Positions 44,206 through 53,697 of a stretch of 64,000 bases of DNA are shown piece after piece. Below the pieces are notes generated by a model that made no database searches, was not told where the DNA came from, and saw nothing but the letters and a program-made list of their open reading frames with translations. Every line of letters starts with the position of its first letter. Position 1 is the first letter of the stretch. Source of the DNA: Nostoc sp. NIES-3756 (GTDB lineage: Bacteria; Cyanobacteriota; Cyanobacteriia; Cyanobacteriales; Nostocaceae). Both the position numbers and the translations under genes were made by a program. Where the stretch lies: assembly GCF_001548375.1 (NCBI RefSeq), contig NZ_AP017295.1, forward strand, positions 3,506,501 to 3,570,500, given 5' to 3'.

Positions 44206-44328
44206 TCATTAGTCATTAGTCCATAGTCATTAGTCCATAGTTGCAAACCTAAATCTTGATGTTGCGACTGTTGACTGTTGACTATTGACTATTGACTGTT
44301 GACTATTGACTATTGACTGTTGACTAAT
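44206..44328. repeat. Heptamer repeat tract (TTGACTA/TTAGTCA)
   Basis: About a dozen degenerate heptamers fill the gap between the convergent sulfurtransferase and beta-barrel genes. Confidence 0.8.
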
Positions 44329-44329
44329 T

Positions 44330-45670
44330 CTAAAACTCACCAATTTTCAGGTTATAGCTAATGTTTAAAAACCAGCTTTCAAAGTCAATGTTACTGGCTG
44401 TGGAATCGCCGAAGCTATAGCCAGTCTGGAAATTTACACTACTAGAATTTGATAAGCGGTAAATTATACTGCCATATAAACGATGATATTGGTCGCTGCG
44501 ATCGCCTATGGCGGGGCGTAGCCCATCGCGCTCTGAAAAGTCTGATAAATTTAACTGGTAGTTAATACCTACCTGTAGGGATTTTTGCAGATAGTAACTT
44601 AAAGATAGCCACAAAGAGTTAACTATCCGACTACGATTTTCTGGGTCGGCTAGTTTCCAACTAAATTCGTAAAAACTATCAAACATCAGCTTGTCAGTGA
44701 TGGGATCTCTCCTACCTAATGACACATATAAAGAGTTTTCATTTAAGAAGCGATCGCCTGCTTGAAAAACCCCATTATTTCTAGCATAAAACAATTGTTG
44801 ATTAGTCCAACCAATCTCACCATACATCCGCTTGGATAACTGTTGATAAATTCCTAAATTAAATACCAATTGATTATAATTATATTTTGATTGGTCTGAG
44901 TAACGAATTAGATTACCATCAATCGAACCATTTATATAAGTCTTCTCTCCTATAGGAAAGTACGCTGAAGCTAACCTTAACCCATAAAAAAATAAACCAT
45001 CATTTATGGGTGAAACATCAGATGAAAAAATATTATCGCTATTAAAATAGCCCACGTAAGCTTGCAAAGAACCTATAGGTTTAAACTTGGGTATAGGTTC
45101 TTCTTGTGGTGGTAGTGGCGGTTGTTCAATTGGTGGCGGTAATGTTCTTGCTCTAATTCGTAATCCTAATTCCCTACGACTTTCGGTTTGTAAGGCTGGC
45201 TGTTTCTGCCGTAACCTTAGTCTGAGCCTCTCTAACCTTTCATTGTTGTCTATTGGACGTTCTAAAAACTGCTCTATTGGTTTTTGATCAGGTGGAGAGA
45301 GATTACTTGGTTGTCCTTCTAACTGTGGAGATTCATCATTTACTTGACTAGCTTTGGGATTATCAACAGCTTGAGAAGTTGGGAATGTTGTTTGTGCAGT
45401 ATTTAACGGCATCTGTTGTGTAGATGCCATGTCAAACACAAGGTATTGTGGCACTTGAGAAATACCAGCTTTTATCTGATAAAATTGGCATACTTTATAA
45501 GTATTTTCTGTTATTGTAAAAATTATTTTTTTCTGGACTAAATTGTTACAATATGTTAACTTGTCTGACTCTTGAATCGAAGCTGCATCTGCACCGATGC
45601 AGTAAATGCTAGTGCTACTGGAGGCTACTAAAATCGTCAATAAAAATTTGTTCCAGCCTGGGAGATACAT
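44330..45670 (-). CDS. Putative outer-membrane beta-barrel protein
   Basis: 446 residues. A signal peptide (KFLLTILVASSSTSIYCIGADAA) is followed by a low-complexity, proline/glutamine-rich linker to about residue 210. The C-terminal 240 residues have alternating aromatic strands typical of beta-barrels (GSLQAYVGYFNSDNIF, MYGEIGWTNQQLFYA, LWLSLSYYLQKSLQVGINYQ). It ends in Phe (SYNLKIGEF), as outer membrane proteins do. Residues SERDGLRPAIGDRSD come from a dispersed repeat (44498-44530), so the barrel has acquired a repeat-encoded loop. Divergent from the FecR gene, 294 bp apart. Confidence 0.75.
   Translation of the reverse strand: MYLPGWNKFLLTILVASSSTSIYCIGADAASIQESDKLTYCNNLVQKKIIFTITENTYKVCQFYQIKAGISQVPQYLVFDMASTQQMPLNTAQTTFPTSQAVDNPKASQVNDESPQLEGQPSNLSPPDQKPIEQFLERPIDNNERLERLRLRLRQKQPALQTESRRELGLRIRARTLPPPIEQPPLPPQEEPIPKFKPIGSLQAYVGYFNSDNIFSSDVSPINDGLFFYGLRLASAYFPIGEKTYINGSIDGNLIRYSDQSKYNYNQLVFNLGIYQQLSKRMYGEIGWTNQQLFYARNNGVFQAGDRFLNENSLYVSLGRRDPITDKLMFDSFYEFSWKLADPENRSRIVNSLWLSLSYYLQKSLQVGINYQLNLSDFSERDGLRPAIGDRSDQYHRLYGSIIYRLSNSSSVNFQTGYSFGDSTASNIDFESWFLNISYNLKIGEF
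44498..44530. repeat. Dispersed HIP1-containing repeat inside the beta-barrel gene
   Basis: Reads GCGATCGCCTATGGCGGGGC and then GTAGCCCATCGCG, close to the elements at 8220 and 37750. In frame with the gene. Confidence 0.6.
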
Positions 45671-45964
45671 CTTAACAGATGAATTTAATATGAATTTTAA
45701 TATTATACTGAAATATAGGTGATTCTCTAAGATTTTTAATAGATAAAACTTTAGAGAGAATTTAATGTTTTAAGCCAAAAATGCAGCATTTATCTGCCAA
45801 AATTAAAATATTAAAAACTTTATACACAAGAAAAATAATTAGTCTAGTTAGTAGTTAGTGATTAGTGGCAACAGTATTTAACTAAATTTAAGCACAACTG
45901 ACTATTAAATGTAATTTAGAATTGTTTACCTCACTTAATCACAATCTAATTTTTATTATTCCTG

Positions 45965-47344
45965 ATGATGCGTTTAAACCTGTTACCAGTATTTTCGATC
46001 ACATTATACGGGCTGATGATACTAGTATCATCACCTCAGGTAAATGCCAATACCCCTTTAACTCGTGCTGAAATTCAAAGTCTTCGTAATTTCGTACAAT
46101 TGGTTCTCCGGAATTCTCAGAATAAGCGTCCAGCAAAACCAGCAGATGCCATAATTCCAGGTGATGGCCTAGCAACTGGTCGAGCTTCTTTGGCAGATTT
46201 GCGTTTTAATGATGGCTCTTTAGCGCGGATTGGTGAACAAGCTGTTTTCCAGTTTATGCCAAGGACTCGAAATTTTAGATTGTCCAATGGAACAGTATTA
46301 CTGCTAATACCGCCGGGGAGAGGGCAAACACGTATTCAAACACCAAGTGCAACAGCAGCCATTCGTGGCTCTGCATTATTTGTCCGTTATGACCAAAAAA
46401 CTGATACTACAATTGTTGGGGCGTTAACAAATAGTGGCATAGCCGTTTCTAACAAAAACGCATCACAAACTCAGCCATTACAAGCAGGTCAACTTTTAGT
46501 TATAGTCAAAGGTCAATTTCAAGGTTTATACGATTTTGATCTACAAAATTTTTATGAAACCAGTGAGTTGACTGAAGGGTTAGATTTAACTAGACAAAAT
46601 CCTTCGGCAACAGTAGATCCAGCTATTGCTAGTGTACAAGCAGAAATTATTGCCGCATTAGCAACACAGTCGCCAGTTACAGGTCAAGGGGTAATAGAAA
46701 ACCCAGCTTTCCTAGACATAACTACCACTTCCCCCATCATCACAACTGAGGAATCTGAGCAAGTCAATTCCATACCAGATGATTCGCTGGTTAATTCTTT
46801 AATAGAAACAGGGGAAATTCTGTTTCAGAATGCACAGAAACCAATGCCCGACATAGGCAGTGCAAGTAACAATCCCAGTAATAACCCAACAGTTACTCCG
46901 ATTCCAACAAATACTAATCCAGGTAACGAAAACCCAGTTGGAAATGCTGGCGAAAATCCTGGTAACGGGAACAACTTAGGAGGAAATTCTGCTGGGAATC
47001 CAGGTAATGACAAACCAGTTGGTAATGCTGGCGAAAATCCTGGTAACGGGAACAACTCAGGAGGAAATTCTGCTGGGAATCCAGGTAATGACAAACCAGT
47101 TGGTAATGCTGGCGAAAACCCGGGTAACGGGAACAATTCAGGAGGAAATTCTGCTGGGAATCCAGGTAATGACAAACCAGTTGGTAATGCTGGTGAAAAC
47201 CCTGGTAACGGTAATCAAGGTAGTAATCAAAATCAGGGTAACGACAATCAAGGTAGTAACCAAGGGGGTAACGGAGGTTCCGGTAGTGATAACCAAGGGG
47301 GTAACGAAGGTTCTGGTGACAATGAAGTACCTCCAGGCCCTTAA
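45965..47344 (+). CDS. FecR-domain exported protein with 27-residue Asn/Gly repeats
   Basis: 459 residues with a signal peptide (LLPVFSITLYGLMILVSSPQVNA). A FecR domain occupies about 50-190 (GDGLATGRASLADLRFNDGSLARIGEQAVF, RIQTPSATAAIRGSALFVRYD). Then a linker, then 27-residue repeats of the form NPGNDKPVGNAGENPGNGNN plus SGGNSAG, about three and a half copies, and an Asn/Gly/Gln-rich tail. There are no membrane helices besides the signal, so it is probably secreted or surface exposed. FecR domains usually bind signals or scaffolds at the envelope. Possibly an adhesive or sheath protein; unproven. It is divergent from the beta-barrel gene. Confidence 0.8.
   Translation: MMRLNLLPVFSITLYGLMILVSSPQVNANTPLTRAEIQSLRNFVQLVLRNSQNKRPAKPADAIIPGDGLATGRASLADLRFNDGSLARIGEQAVFQFMPRTRNFRLSNGTVLLLIPPGRGQTRIQTPSATAAIRGSALFVRYDQKTDTTIVGALTNSGIAVSNKNASQTQPLQAGQLLVIVKGQFQGLYDFDLQNFYETSELTEGLDLTRQNPSATVDPAIASVQAEIIAALATQSPVTGQGVIENPAFLDITTTSPIITTEESEQVNSIPDDSLVNSLIETGEILFQNAQKPMPDIGSASNNPSNNPTVTPIPTNTNPGNENPVGNAGENPGNGNNLGGNSAGNPGNDKPVGNAGENPGNGNNSGGNSAGNPGNDKPVGNAGENPGNGNNSGGNSAGNPGNDKPVGNAGENPGNGNQGSNQNQGNDNQGSNQGGNGGSGSDNQGGNEGSGDNEVPPGP
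46917..47220. repeat. 81-bp tandem repeats in the FecR gene
   Basis: About 3.5 units of 81 bp, nearly identical at the DNA level, encoding 27 residues each. Near-identity of silent positions indicates recent expansion or homogenisation. Confidence 0.85.
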
Positions 47345-47527
47345 TATTGGTTGAATTGATTCATCAATAAATTAAGATAATATTTCATAGGAAAATCATA
47401 CCAATATTGGATTGAAAAACTTGATTCGTAAACTATTTCAGTAGTTTAAATCAAGATTACCTATGCCAATTTGGTATTACACAATCAAATATAAAAGTCT
47501 CTCTTTCCCATCCCAAATTCCTAATCC

Positions 47528-49312
47528 CTAACCTCCCGGTGTTTGCATATAAATTACTTGATCTTGGGAATTGTAAATAAACAATGGTAGGTTAGCGTTT
47601 TGGCTAATGATAGTTAAAGCTTCTTGTAATCTTTGCCAATGATTAGCTACACCGACAGCAGACTCTGCATCCTCAGTATTGCTTTGGGGTGTATTAGTTT
47701 GTAAGACTTGTTCATACTCTGGGGTAATTTTGACCATAATACCTTTATCGTCCACAGTAAAGGTACAGATTTTTAATTCACTATTACAAGTTTTGTTTAA
47801 ATCAGCGCGGGTTTGTTGCCAACTATTATTTAACTGGAGTTTTTCTTGTGCCTGCTGGAGAGAGGCTGAGTAAGGGGCAATTAAACTCTGCGCTTGATTG
47901 TAATACAAGCTGTTATTAGAAATTTGTTTAGCAGTTTGTACAGCTTGCTGCCAATAGATAACGGCTGCTTGCCATTCTTGTTTTTGTTCGTATGCTTTGG
48001 CTTGACTCGCTATGATTAAAAGTTGTTGGTAGCTTTTGCCTGCTAATTGTTCTATGGTGACGCGATCGCGCGCTCTCGCCAATTTTGGTCTATATTCTAA
48101 TAAAAGTTGTTGTGCTTCACTAGATGCTGGACTCGATGGCGGAATCACATTCAAGGCATTAACTACTACTTGCCAAGTAGATTGCAACTTCTGCCAATCT
48201 TGCAGAGTTTTGGCTGTTGTTTCCCACTTATTGGCTACACTAGCTACACCCTTAGCATCTACTAATTTTTTCTGCCATTTTTCTTGTGCCAGTATTTGCT
48301 GATTGATATTTTGTAACTGAATACGATATTTCAGTAATTTTGGCTGCACCAGTCTATACAAATCATTATTAGGGCTGATGGCTTCTAATGGTGTTATCGC
48401 TTGTCGCCATAGTTGTTGTCTGGCTTGCAATTCGGCTTGGTTATTGGCAGGTGTTTGCATTTTTTCCTCTGCTGCTGAGGCCGCCTGCAAAGCTTTAGTA
48501 ACTTGGTTTATTCTTTGTGCTTGTCCAGATAGACTAGTTTTGAGTTCTTCTGCTTGTTGGTGATAGGACGACCAACCAGGAATGATAACTAAAGCGGCAC
48601 TGGTTGTTTCTAATTGTTGTTGTACCGTTGTTAGTTCGTTTGTGGATTTAGCACGACTAATTAATTGTCGAAACTGAGTGTTGAGTTTCTGCGCGGCTTG
48701 CAACTCCTGACACATAGACATGACACAAGGACGAGTCATGAAGTAACCACCAGCACCACCCAATACAGTAATTCCCACCAAAGCAGATAATAGAATCGGA
48801 TTTAGTGAACGCTTGGGTGGAGTTGTTAGTAAATCTGGCGTACCCGCCAAGGGGTCAAACACATCCTCTTCCTGTGCGACTGCATCATCTGGGTCTGAAT
48901 AATGTGGTGGAAATACTAACGATGAAGAAGATAAAGATTCTGGTTCTTCGTCTAGTAAATTTTCCTGGTCTTGATTCTCTTTACCAAAGACGGGGTTTTT
49001 CGGTTGTCCATGTCCCTTCATGACGAGGGAACGTTTCGCGTAAGGCAGTTTCTCACTCGTAATTCTCAGAAAACATTGGACTTTCTGGTCACGATAAGGT
49101 GGTAATGATTGCAGTGCTTCTTCAAGTACTGCAAAAATTTGTTCTGTATCAGCTTTGACACTGACTGGGTGTTGAGCCAAAATCATTAGCTCATCTTTAT
49201 TGACAGCACATTTAATCTGGAAAAACTCGCCGGAGGGAACCTCAGCCAGAAATTGTTCTTGCAGAGTTCGGCTTAATAGCTGTAAATCTTCTTGCTGGAC
49301 TGCTACTGTCAT
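47528..49312 (-). CDS. Hypothetical membrane-anchored coiled-coil protein
   Basis: 594 residues from the ATG at 49312, chosen because AGGAAGG lies six bases before it. A further ATG at 49411 adds 33 residues but has no ribosome site. The first 90 residues are a small alpha/beta domain (EDLQLLSRTLQEQFLAEVPSG), then a polar linker. One transmembrane helix (ILLSALVGITVLGGAGGYFM) is near 170-190. About 300 residues of alanine/glutamine-rich coiled coil follow, and a short C-terminal domain (CTFTVDDKGIMVKITPEYE). Unknown function; orientation would place the coiled coil outside the cytoplasm. Confidence 0.65.
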   Translation of the reverse strand: MTVAVQQEDLQLLSRTLQEQFLAEVPSGEFFQIKCAVNKDELMILAQHPVSVKADTEQIFAVLEEALQSLPPYRDQKVQCFLRITSEKLPYAKRSLVMKGHGQPKNPVFGKENQDQENLLDEEPESLSSSSLVFPPHYSDPDDAVAQEEDVFDPLAGTPDLLTTPPKRSLNPILLSALVGITVLGGAGGYFMTRPCVMSMCQELQAAQKLNTQFRQLISRAKSTNELTTVQQQLETTSAALVIIPGWSSYHQQAEELKTSLSGQAQRINQVTKALQAASAAEEKMQTPANNQAELQARQQLWRQAITPLEAISPNNDLYRLVQPKLLKYRIQLQNINQQILAQEKWQKKLVDAKGVASVANKWETTAKTLQDWQKLQSTWQVVVNALNVIPPSSPASSEAQQLLLEYRPKLARARDRVTIEQLAGKSYQQLLIIASQAKAYEQKQEWQAAVIYWQQAVQTAKQISNNSLYYNQAQSLIAPYSASLQQAQEKLQLNNSWQQTRADLNKTCNSELKICTFTVDDKGIMVKITPEYEQVLQTNTPQSNTEDAESAVGVANHWQRLQEALTIISQNANLPLFIYNSQDQVIYMQTPGG

Positions 49313-50192
49313 AGAGCCTTCCTGCTGATCTTCTATATAATTTTTTGTATCCGTGGCAGAAAAAGGAAGTTGTTCGTTCGTTGAATACAGATGCACAGTG
49401 TAACCAACCATAACCGTAAAATCTGAGAGACCAACTTTCTAACACAATTTTTGAATTTTCACCAAATAAACATAATCTAAATTGATTAGTAGTATTGGTG
49501 TTTCAGAATCTTGTTATTAAATTTTATAATCTTGTTTGTAGTAGAAATTACAATTTAATAATTGGGAATAATAGATTTTTTCGGAGTGGAGAAAATAGGC
49601 TAGGGGCTAGTGAACTTAAGTTTACGAGTGGCAGATAGGAGGCTAGTCTGGTTGATGAAAAGCCAAATTATGGAAAAACGTGACATTCAATATCAAGATA
49701 TTGCTGATTTACTGACTAACCTCTAGCCTCCTGCCTCTAGCTTCTCCTGTATATTTACTGATAGGATGAATTACTTCAGAAAAAGGCAAACTTTAGGAGA
49801 AAATGATAGAAATTAATTTGCTCTATTGAGTAAATTCGATAAAATTAATAGGTAAAAAAGCGGTTTTATCTAAGAAAGGCAGGAAGCAGGAGGCAGAAAA
49901 AGGTAAAAACCTTGCCCCTAGTAGGCGTTCGCGTAGCGTCTCGTGAGAGAAAAATCCAAGTTTTCTCAAGGTAGGTAGAAACCCCAACGCCAGTTACTTT
50001 AAGCCGGGGAACCCGTCCAACGCACTGGCTCCCCCTTGTGGGTGACTGTCTTTAATTTTGAATTTTTAACTTTGAATTTTGAATTAATTTATTAGCAAGT
50101 TAAAGGTTGATTATGTGACTAGGGTGCGTTTGAAAAATAGGAATTAGCACCATAAAAATTTTCTAGAAGTATCAATATAAGGTGCATTAACA
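49313..50192. other. Large intergenic region with dispersed repeats
   Basis: 880 bp between divergent genes. It holds an imperfect inverted repeat with GGAGGCTAGT (about 49630) and ACTAACCTCTAGCCTCC (about 49717), a purine tract at 49876-49905, and two known Nostoc-type repeats (below). No gene. Confidence 0.55.
49922..50031. repeat. Two dispersed repeats: GGCGTTCGCGTAGCGTCTCG and a CGCCAGT...ACTGGC element
   Basis: The first (49924-49944) is the inverse of the elements at 1093 and 1123. The second (49988-50031) carries GCCAGT and ACTGGC at its ends as a partial inverted repeat with a GGGGAACCC core. Confidence 0.65.
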
Positions 50193-51428
50193 ATGGATTT
50201 ATTAGAGTATCAAGTTAAAGAATGGTTTGGGGAAATAGGTATTCCTGTATTGCCATCTCAAAGAATTGACCATCCTACAGATTTAAAACGTCTGAAAATT
50301 CGCTACCCGATTGTGCTGAAATCTCAAGTTCACGCAGGGGAACGGGAGAAAGTCGGCGGGGTGAGAATGGTAGAAACCACTATTGATGCGATCGCCGCCG
50401 CGCAAAATATCTTTAATCTATCAATATGGGGCGAGTTACCAGAAGTTCTATTAGCAGAATCTAAGTATGATGCCCAGCAAGAATTTTATTTAGCTGTAGT
50501 TTTAGATACTGCAATTTGTCGTCCGGTGCTGTTAGGTTCCACGGAAGCAAATATTGATTTGGAATTAGCCGACCAAAAAATGCAGTATGTGGTTGTCGAA
50601 CAAGACTTTTCACCTTTCTATGCTCGGAGACTGGCATTAAAAATGGGTCTGCAAGGTACGCTGATTCAATCAGTCAGTACGGTGTTAGAAAAAATGTATC
50701 AGTTATTTGTACAGAAAGACCTAGATTTAGTAGAAATTAATCCTCTGGGTGTTAACCTTGCTGGTGAAGTGATGGCGCTCAATGGTAAAGTCAGAGTCAA
50801 CGAACGTTCCATTGGTAGACATCCAGAAATTGCCGCAATGGCAGAAAAAACAGTTAATCGCCGTGAGTACAGAAGTACAACTAATGGGCGTGCGGGTGAG
50901 TTGAAGAGTTTAGATAAGCAAGGTAAAATCGGCATTTTAGGTAATGGTACTGGTTCGGTTATGGCGACCTATGATTTAGTTGTGAGTAGTGGCGGTAAAC
51001 CAGGAATTTCCCTCAATTTACGCCATGCAGCAATTACCGATCCTTCTCCAACCACATTTTATGAGCGCCTGATCAAAGGACTAAATACCTTAGCTGTTGA
51101 CAACAACACTCAGGTGATATTAATTAATCTGCTAGGAAGTGTTCCCCAACCAGAAGAAGCAGCACAAGCGATCGCCCAATTTATTTTAAATAATAAAAGT
51201 GAAACTCAGCCATTACTGGCCAAGTCCAACGGTAGCAAAAGCCGTAGTCAAAATCTCCCACCCCACTTAGTCATCCGTCTAGCGGGTTCAGAACTGGATG
51301 CAGCTAAAGATGTTTTAACTGCCTTACAAACTCATGAAGATGGATTGATATTAGTAGAAGATTTAGACGCAGCAGTAGCAGCCGCAGTCCGTTTAACTAA
51401 ATCACCAGCTTATAAAAAAGTTTCTTGA
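50193..51428 (+). CDS. SucC-like (succinyl-CoA synthetase beta-type) ATP-grasp protein
   Basis: 411 residues with the SucC layout: N-terminal ATP-grasp (MDLLEYQVKEWFGEIGIPVLPSQ, VLKSQVHAGEREKVGGVRMV, LVEINPLGV) then a flavodoxin-like ligase domain. The grasp motifs are kept, but the phosphate-loop stretches of SucC differ: NGAG is replaced by GNGTGSVMATYD and NIFGGI by INLLGSVPQ. It is 160 bp before the SucD-like gene, and the two probably form a complex. Their chemistry is uncertain because the partner lacks its catalytic histidine. It need not be a TCA-cycle enzyme. Confidence 0.75.
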   Translation: MDLLEYQVKEWFGEIGIPVLPSQRIDHPTDLKRLKIRYPIVLKSQVHAGEREKVGGVRMVETTIDAIAAAQNIFNLSIWGELPEVLLAESKYDAQQEFYLAVVLDTAICRPVLLGSTEANIDLELADQKMQYVVVEQDFSPFYARRLALKMGLQGTLIQSVSTVLEKMYQLFVQKDLDLVEINPLGVNLAGEVMALNGKVRVNERSIGRHPEIAAMAEKTVNRREYRSTTNGRAGELKSLDKQGKIGILGNGTGSVMATYDLVVSSGGKPGISLNLRHAAITDPSPTTFYERLIKGLNTLAVDNNTQVILINLLGSVPQPEEAAQAIAQFILNNKSETQPLLAKSNGSKSRSQNLPPHLVIRLAGSELDAAKDVLTALQTHEDGLILVEDLDAAVAAAVRLTKSPAYKKVS

Positions 51429-51431
51429 AAA

Positions 51432-51587
51432 TGAGTCAATAGTCAATAGTCAATAGTCAATAGTCAATAGTCAATAGTTATTGGTTAGTTGTCAGTTGTT
51501 CTCCTCTGCTCCCTCATCTTCCCCATCTCCCCTCACTCCCCCATCTCCCCTCACTCCCCCATCTCCCCCCACTCCCCCATCTCCCCT
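51432..51587. repeat. Heptamers and CCCCATCTCCCCTCACT repeats between the SucC- and SucD-like genes
   Basis: AGTCAAT heptamers (51436-51480) are followed by imperfect CTCCCCCATCTCCC repeats up to the SucD-like start. A TTG at 51489 opens the same frame but would encode SPHSPISP repeats. Confidence 0.75.
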
Positions 51588-52469
51588 ATGAATCTAACGC
51601 CAGATAGTAAAGTAATTATTCAAGGCTTCGGTGAATTTATTTCAGCGAGTCATATTGCTCAGATGAAAGCTTATGGAACAAATTTAGTTGCTGGAGTTCA
51701 GCCTGGATGCGGGGGACAGGAACTTTATAATTTGCCAGTTTTTGATTTGGTAGAGGAGGTAGTAGGGCAATTTGGCAATATTGACACGACAATTATTTGT
51801 GTCCACCCTTACCAAGTTTTAGATGCAGCTTTAGAAGCGATCGCTTCTCATATCCGTCAAATTATCATTATTTCTGCTGGTGTGCCACCATTGGATATGG
51901 TGCAGTTACTCCGCAAGGCTGAAGCCTGTGAAACGCTGGTAGTCGGCCCCAACAGTCCAGGGATTATTGTTCCAGGTAAAATTCTGTTGGGTACTCAACC
52001 CAGTGAATTTTATACGCCAGGAGTAATAGGTATTGTCAGTCGTAGCAGTACCCTGACTTATGAAGTGGCGCGAGAATTAACGCAAGCTGGTTTGGGACAA
52101 TCGATTAGTGTGAGTATTGGTAGTGATGCGATCGTTGGTTCATCGTTTTTGCAATGGTTGCAAATTCTTGATGAAGATGATAACACTGAGGCGATCGTTT
52201 TAGTTGGACAACCAGGTGGCGGTAGTGAAGAAGCAGCCGCGCGGTACATTGCGGAAGCAATTGATAAACCAGTCATAGCTTACATCGCTGGTAGAGAAGC
52301 ACCTCCTGGAAAAACTTGGCGACAAACCGGGACTTTAGCCACTGTTGTTGGTCGCCCACCTAATTTTGGCACAGCTCAAAGCAAAATTACAGCTTTTGAA
52401 GCCGCAGAAGTTCCCGTGGCTGAACGTCCTTCTTTGATTCCTCAGTTGTTGAGGAAGGCGCTTCCCTGA
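51588..52469 (+). CDS. SucD-like (succinyl-CoA synthetase alpha-type) protein without the phospho-histidine
   Basis: 293 residues from ATG 51588. The CoA-binding Rossmann part is present (KVIIQGFGEFISASHIAQMKAYGTNLVAGV, PNSPGII). The ligase half has GIVSRSSTLTYEVARELTQAG, SVSIGSDAIVGSSFLQWL and VLVGQPGGGSEEAAA. Where SucD has MGHAGA with the phosphorylated His, this protein reads AYIAGREAPPGKTWRQTG, with no His. Start choice: the upstream TTG frame is repeat-encoded. It pairs with the SucC-like protein and is unlikely to form phosphohistidine. Confidence 0.78.
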   Translation: MNLTPDSKVIIQGFGEFISASHIAQMKAYGTNLVAGVQPGCGGQELYNLPVFDLVEEVVGQFGNIDTTIICVHPYQVLDAALEAIASHIRQIIIISAGVPPLDMVQLLRKAEACETLVVGPNSPGIIVPGKILLGTQPSEFYTPGVIGIVSRSSTLTYEVARELTQAGLGQSISVSIGSDAIVGSSFLQWLQILDEDDNTEAIVLVGQPGGGSEEAAARYIAEAIDKPVIAYIAGREAPPGKTWRQTGTLATVVGRPPNFGTAQSKITAFEAAEVPVAERPSLIPQLLRKALP

Positions 52470-52537
52470 AGGGGAGTGGGGGGAGATGGGGGAGCAGAGG
52501 AGAAAGTAATTACTCATGACTCAGCACTCCCCTTTAA

Positions 52538-53416
52538 TTAAATGCTGAGGATTTGCTTTTCGGTGAATAACATAGCAATTCCTTTTTCGTAATAAGCGGC
52601 TTCGTTAATGAAAATTGGATAAACTGTTGATGTGCCTTCATAGGCGATCGCTTTACCATCTAATGTTAAAAATAGTGGATCACCAGGATTTAGCGGTTCG
52701 TAGTCACGAAATTGCAAATCGGGGTGAATCATTGCCTGAATTTCACCATTTTCGTTTCTAGGGTAATCTACAGTGCTTATAAATTTATATAGTGTTAGTG
52801 GCTGATTGATTTCTGCAATCTTGCCGTGATTATGTTTTTCTAAATAATCTAGAATTGTATAAATTAGTTGCTCTGTTTTTTGGAATAAGTCTGCGTTTAA
52901 CACACCTTGAGCAACAGCACCCACCTCAATGACAAAGCCTAGTTCACTCAAGGAACGTAGAAAATTACTTCCATTTTCTGGGATAGTATAACAAACTTTT
53001 ACTAAAGGATTAATTGCACTTAAATAAGTAGATAATCTTAATAAGAATGGGTGTTGATTTCCTAAAATAATACTCAAGCCCATATTTGCTGTTGTACTAT
53101 GCAAATCAATAATTAAATCTACATTTGTTTGATTATCTTCTTTGAGAATTTTTGCTATTTCTTTCGCCCTTATATCTTCATAACTGGTAAGATTTGAATT
53201 TTGCAAATTTTCATGTAAAAAACATCTATTTAAGTCTTTTTCAATGTAACGTCTACCTGCATTAAAGGCTTGAGGATTACCTAATATAGTGAGAGTTTCA
53301 AAGTTAGATTTCTGCACTAAGTTAGGATATTTTTCAAACTTTTTAACTAGGAATGCACCTGTAAATTCATTTCCGTGAGTACCACCAACAATAGCAATAC
53401 GATTAATTTTCTGCAT
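52538..53416 (-). CDS. Aspartoacylase-like zinc amidohydrolase (AspA family)
   Basis: Hydrolyses N-acetyl-aspartate or similar acyl amino acids. 292 residues. Zinc ligands His14 and Glu17 are in [10 protein letters not shown], and the third His is in [11 protein letters not shown] near 106. An Arg for the substrate carboxylate is in KDLNRCF, and the catalytic Glu in [13 protein letters not shown] near 178. A family-typical C-terminal beta domain follows. It is convergent with the SucD-like gene (68 bp). Confidence 0.85.
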   Translation of the reverse strand: MQKINRIAIVGGTHGNEFTGAFLVKKFEKYPNLVQKSNFETLTILGNPQAFNAGRRYIEKDLNRCFLHENLQNSNLTSYEDIRAKEIAKILKEDNQTNVDLIIDLHSTTANMGLSIILGNQHPFLLRLSTYLSAINPLVKVCYTIPENGSNFLRSLSELGFVIEVGAVAQGVLNADLFQKTEQLIYTILDYLEKHNHGKIAEINQPLTLYKFISTVDYPRNENGEIQAMIHPDLQFRDYEPLNPGDPLFLTLDGKAIAYEGTSTVYPIFINEAAYYEKGIAMLFTEKQILSI

Positions 53417-53602
53417 AAATGACCCCTGATGTGTAAGTTTTGAGAATATAGAGCAGTTTTATTGGATATTGACGTACAAGGCTACGGGTTTCAGACAGGA
53501 GCCACTGACAAAGTTTTGTATGTTTATTTTGAGATTATTTATGTTATTAAATTAAGATTGTATTAGCTTCATAACTAATATTGATATCATATACAATGAG
53601 AA

Positions 53603-53629
53603 GGCGCGTTACGCTGATGCTAACACGCC
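53603..53629. repeat. Imperfect palindrome GGCGCGTTA / TAACACGCC
   Basis: Arms match at 8 of 9 positions around a 9-base loop. A common intergenic repeat form in Nostoc. Lies in the gap between the prolyl oligopeptidase and aspartoacylase genes. Confidence 0.5.
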
Positions 53630-53697
53630 CTACATATATTTCAAAAATCAAAAGTGACAAAGGATGTAGTTGCTCATTAGTCTAGAGCAAATGACAA

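Noticed and set aside
46917..47220. CRISPR array
   Set aside because: Units are adjacent 81-bp coding repeats with no spacers; no cas genes in the window.
46825..47354. Overlapping frames on both strands of the FecR repeat region
   Set aside because: Open only because the 81-bp unit is a multiple of three; no start signals.
51489..51587. N-terminal extension of the SucD-like protein (SPHSPISP repeats)
   Set aside because: Encoded entirely by pyrimidine repeats with a TTG start; homology begins at ATG 51588.
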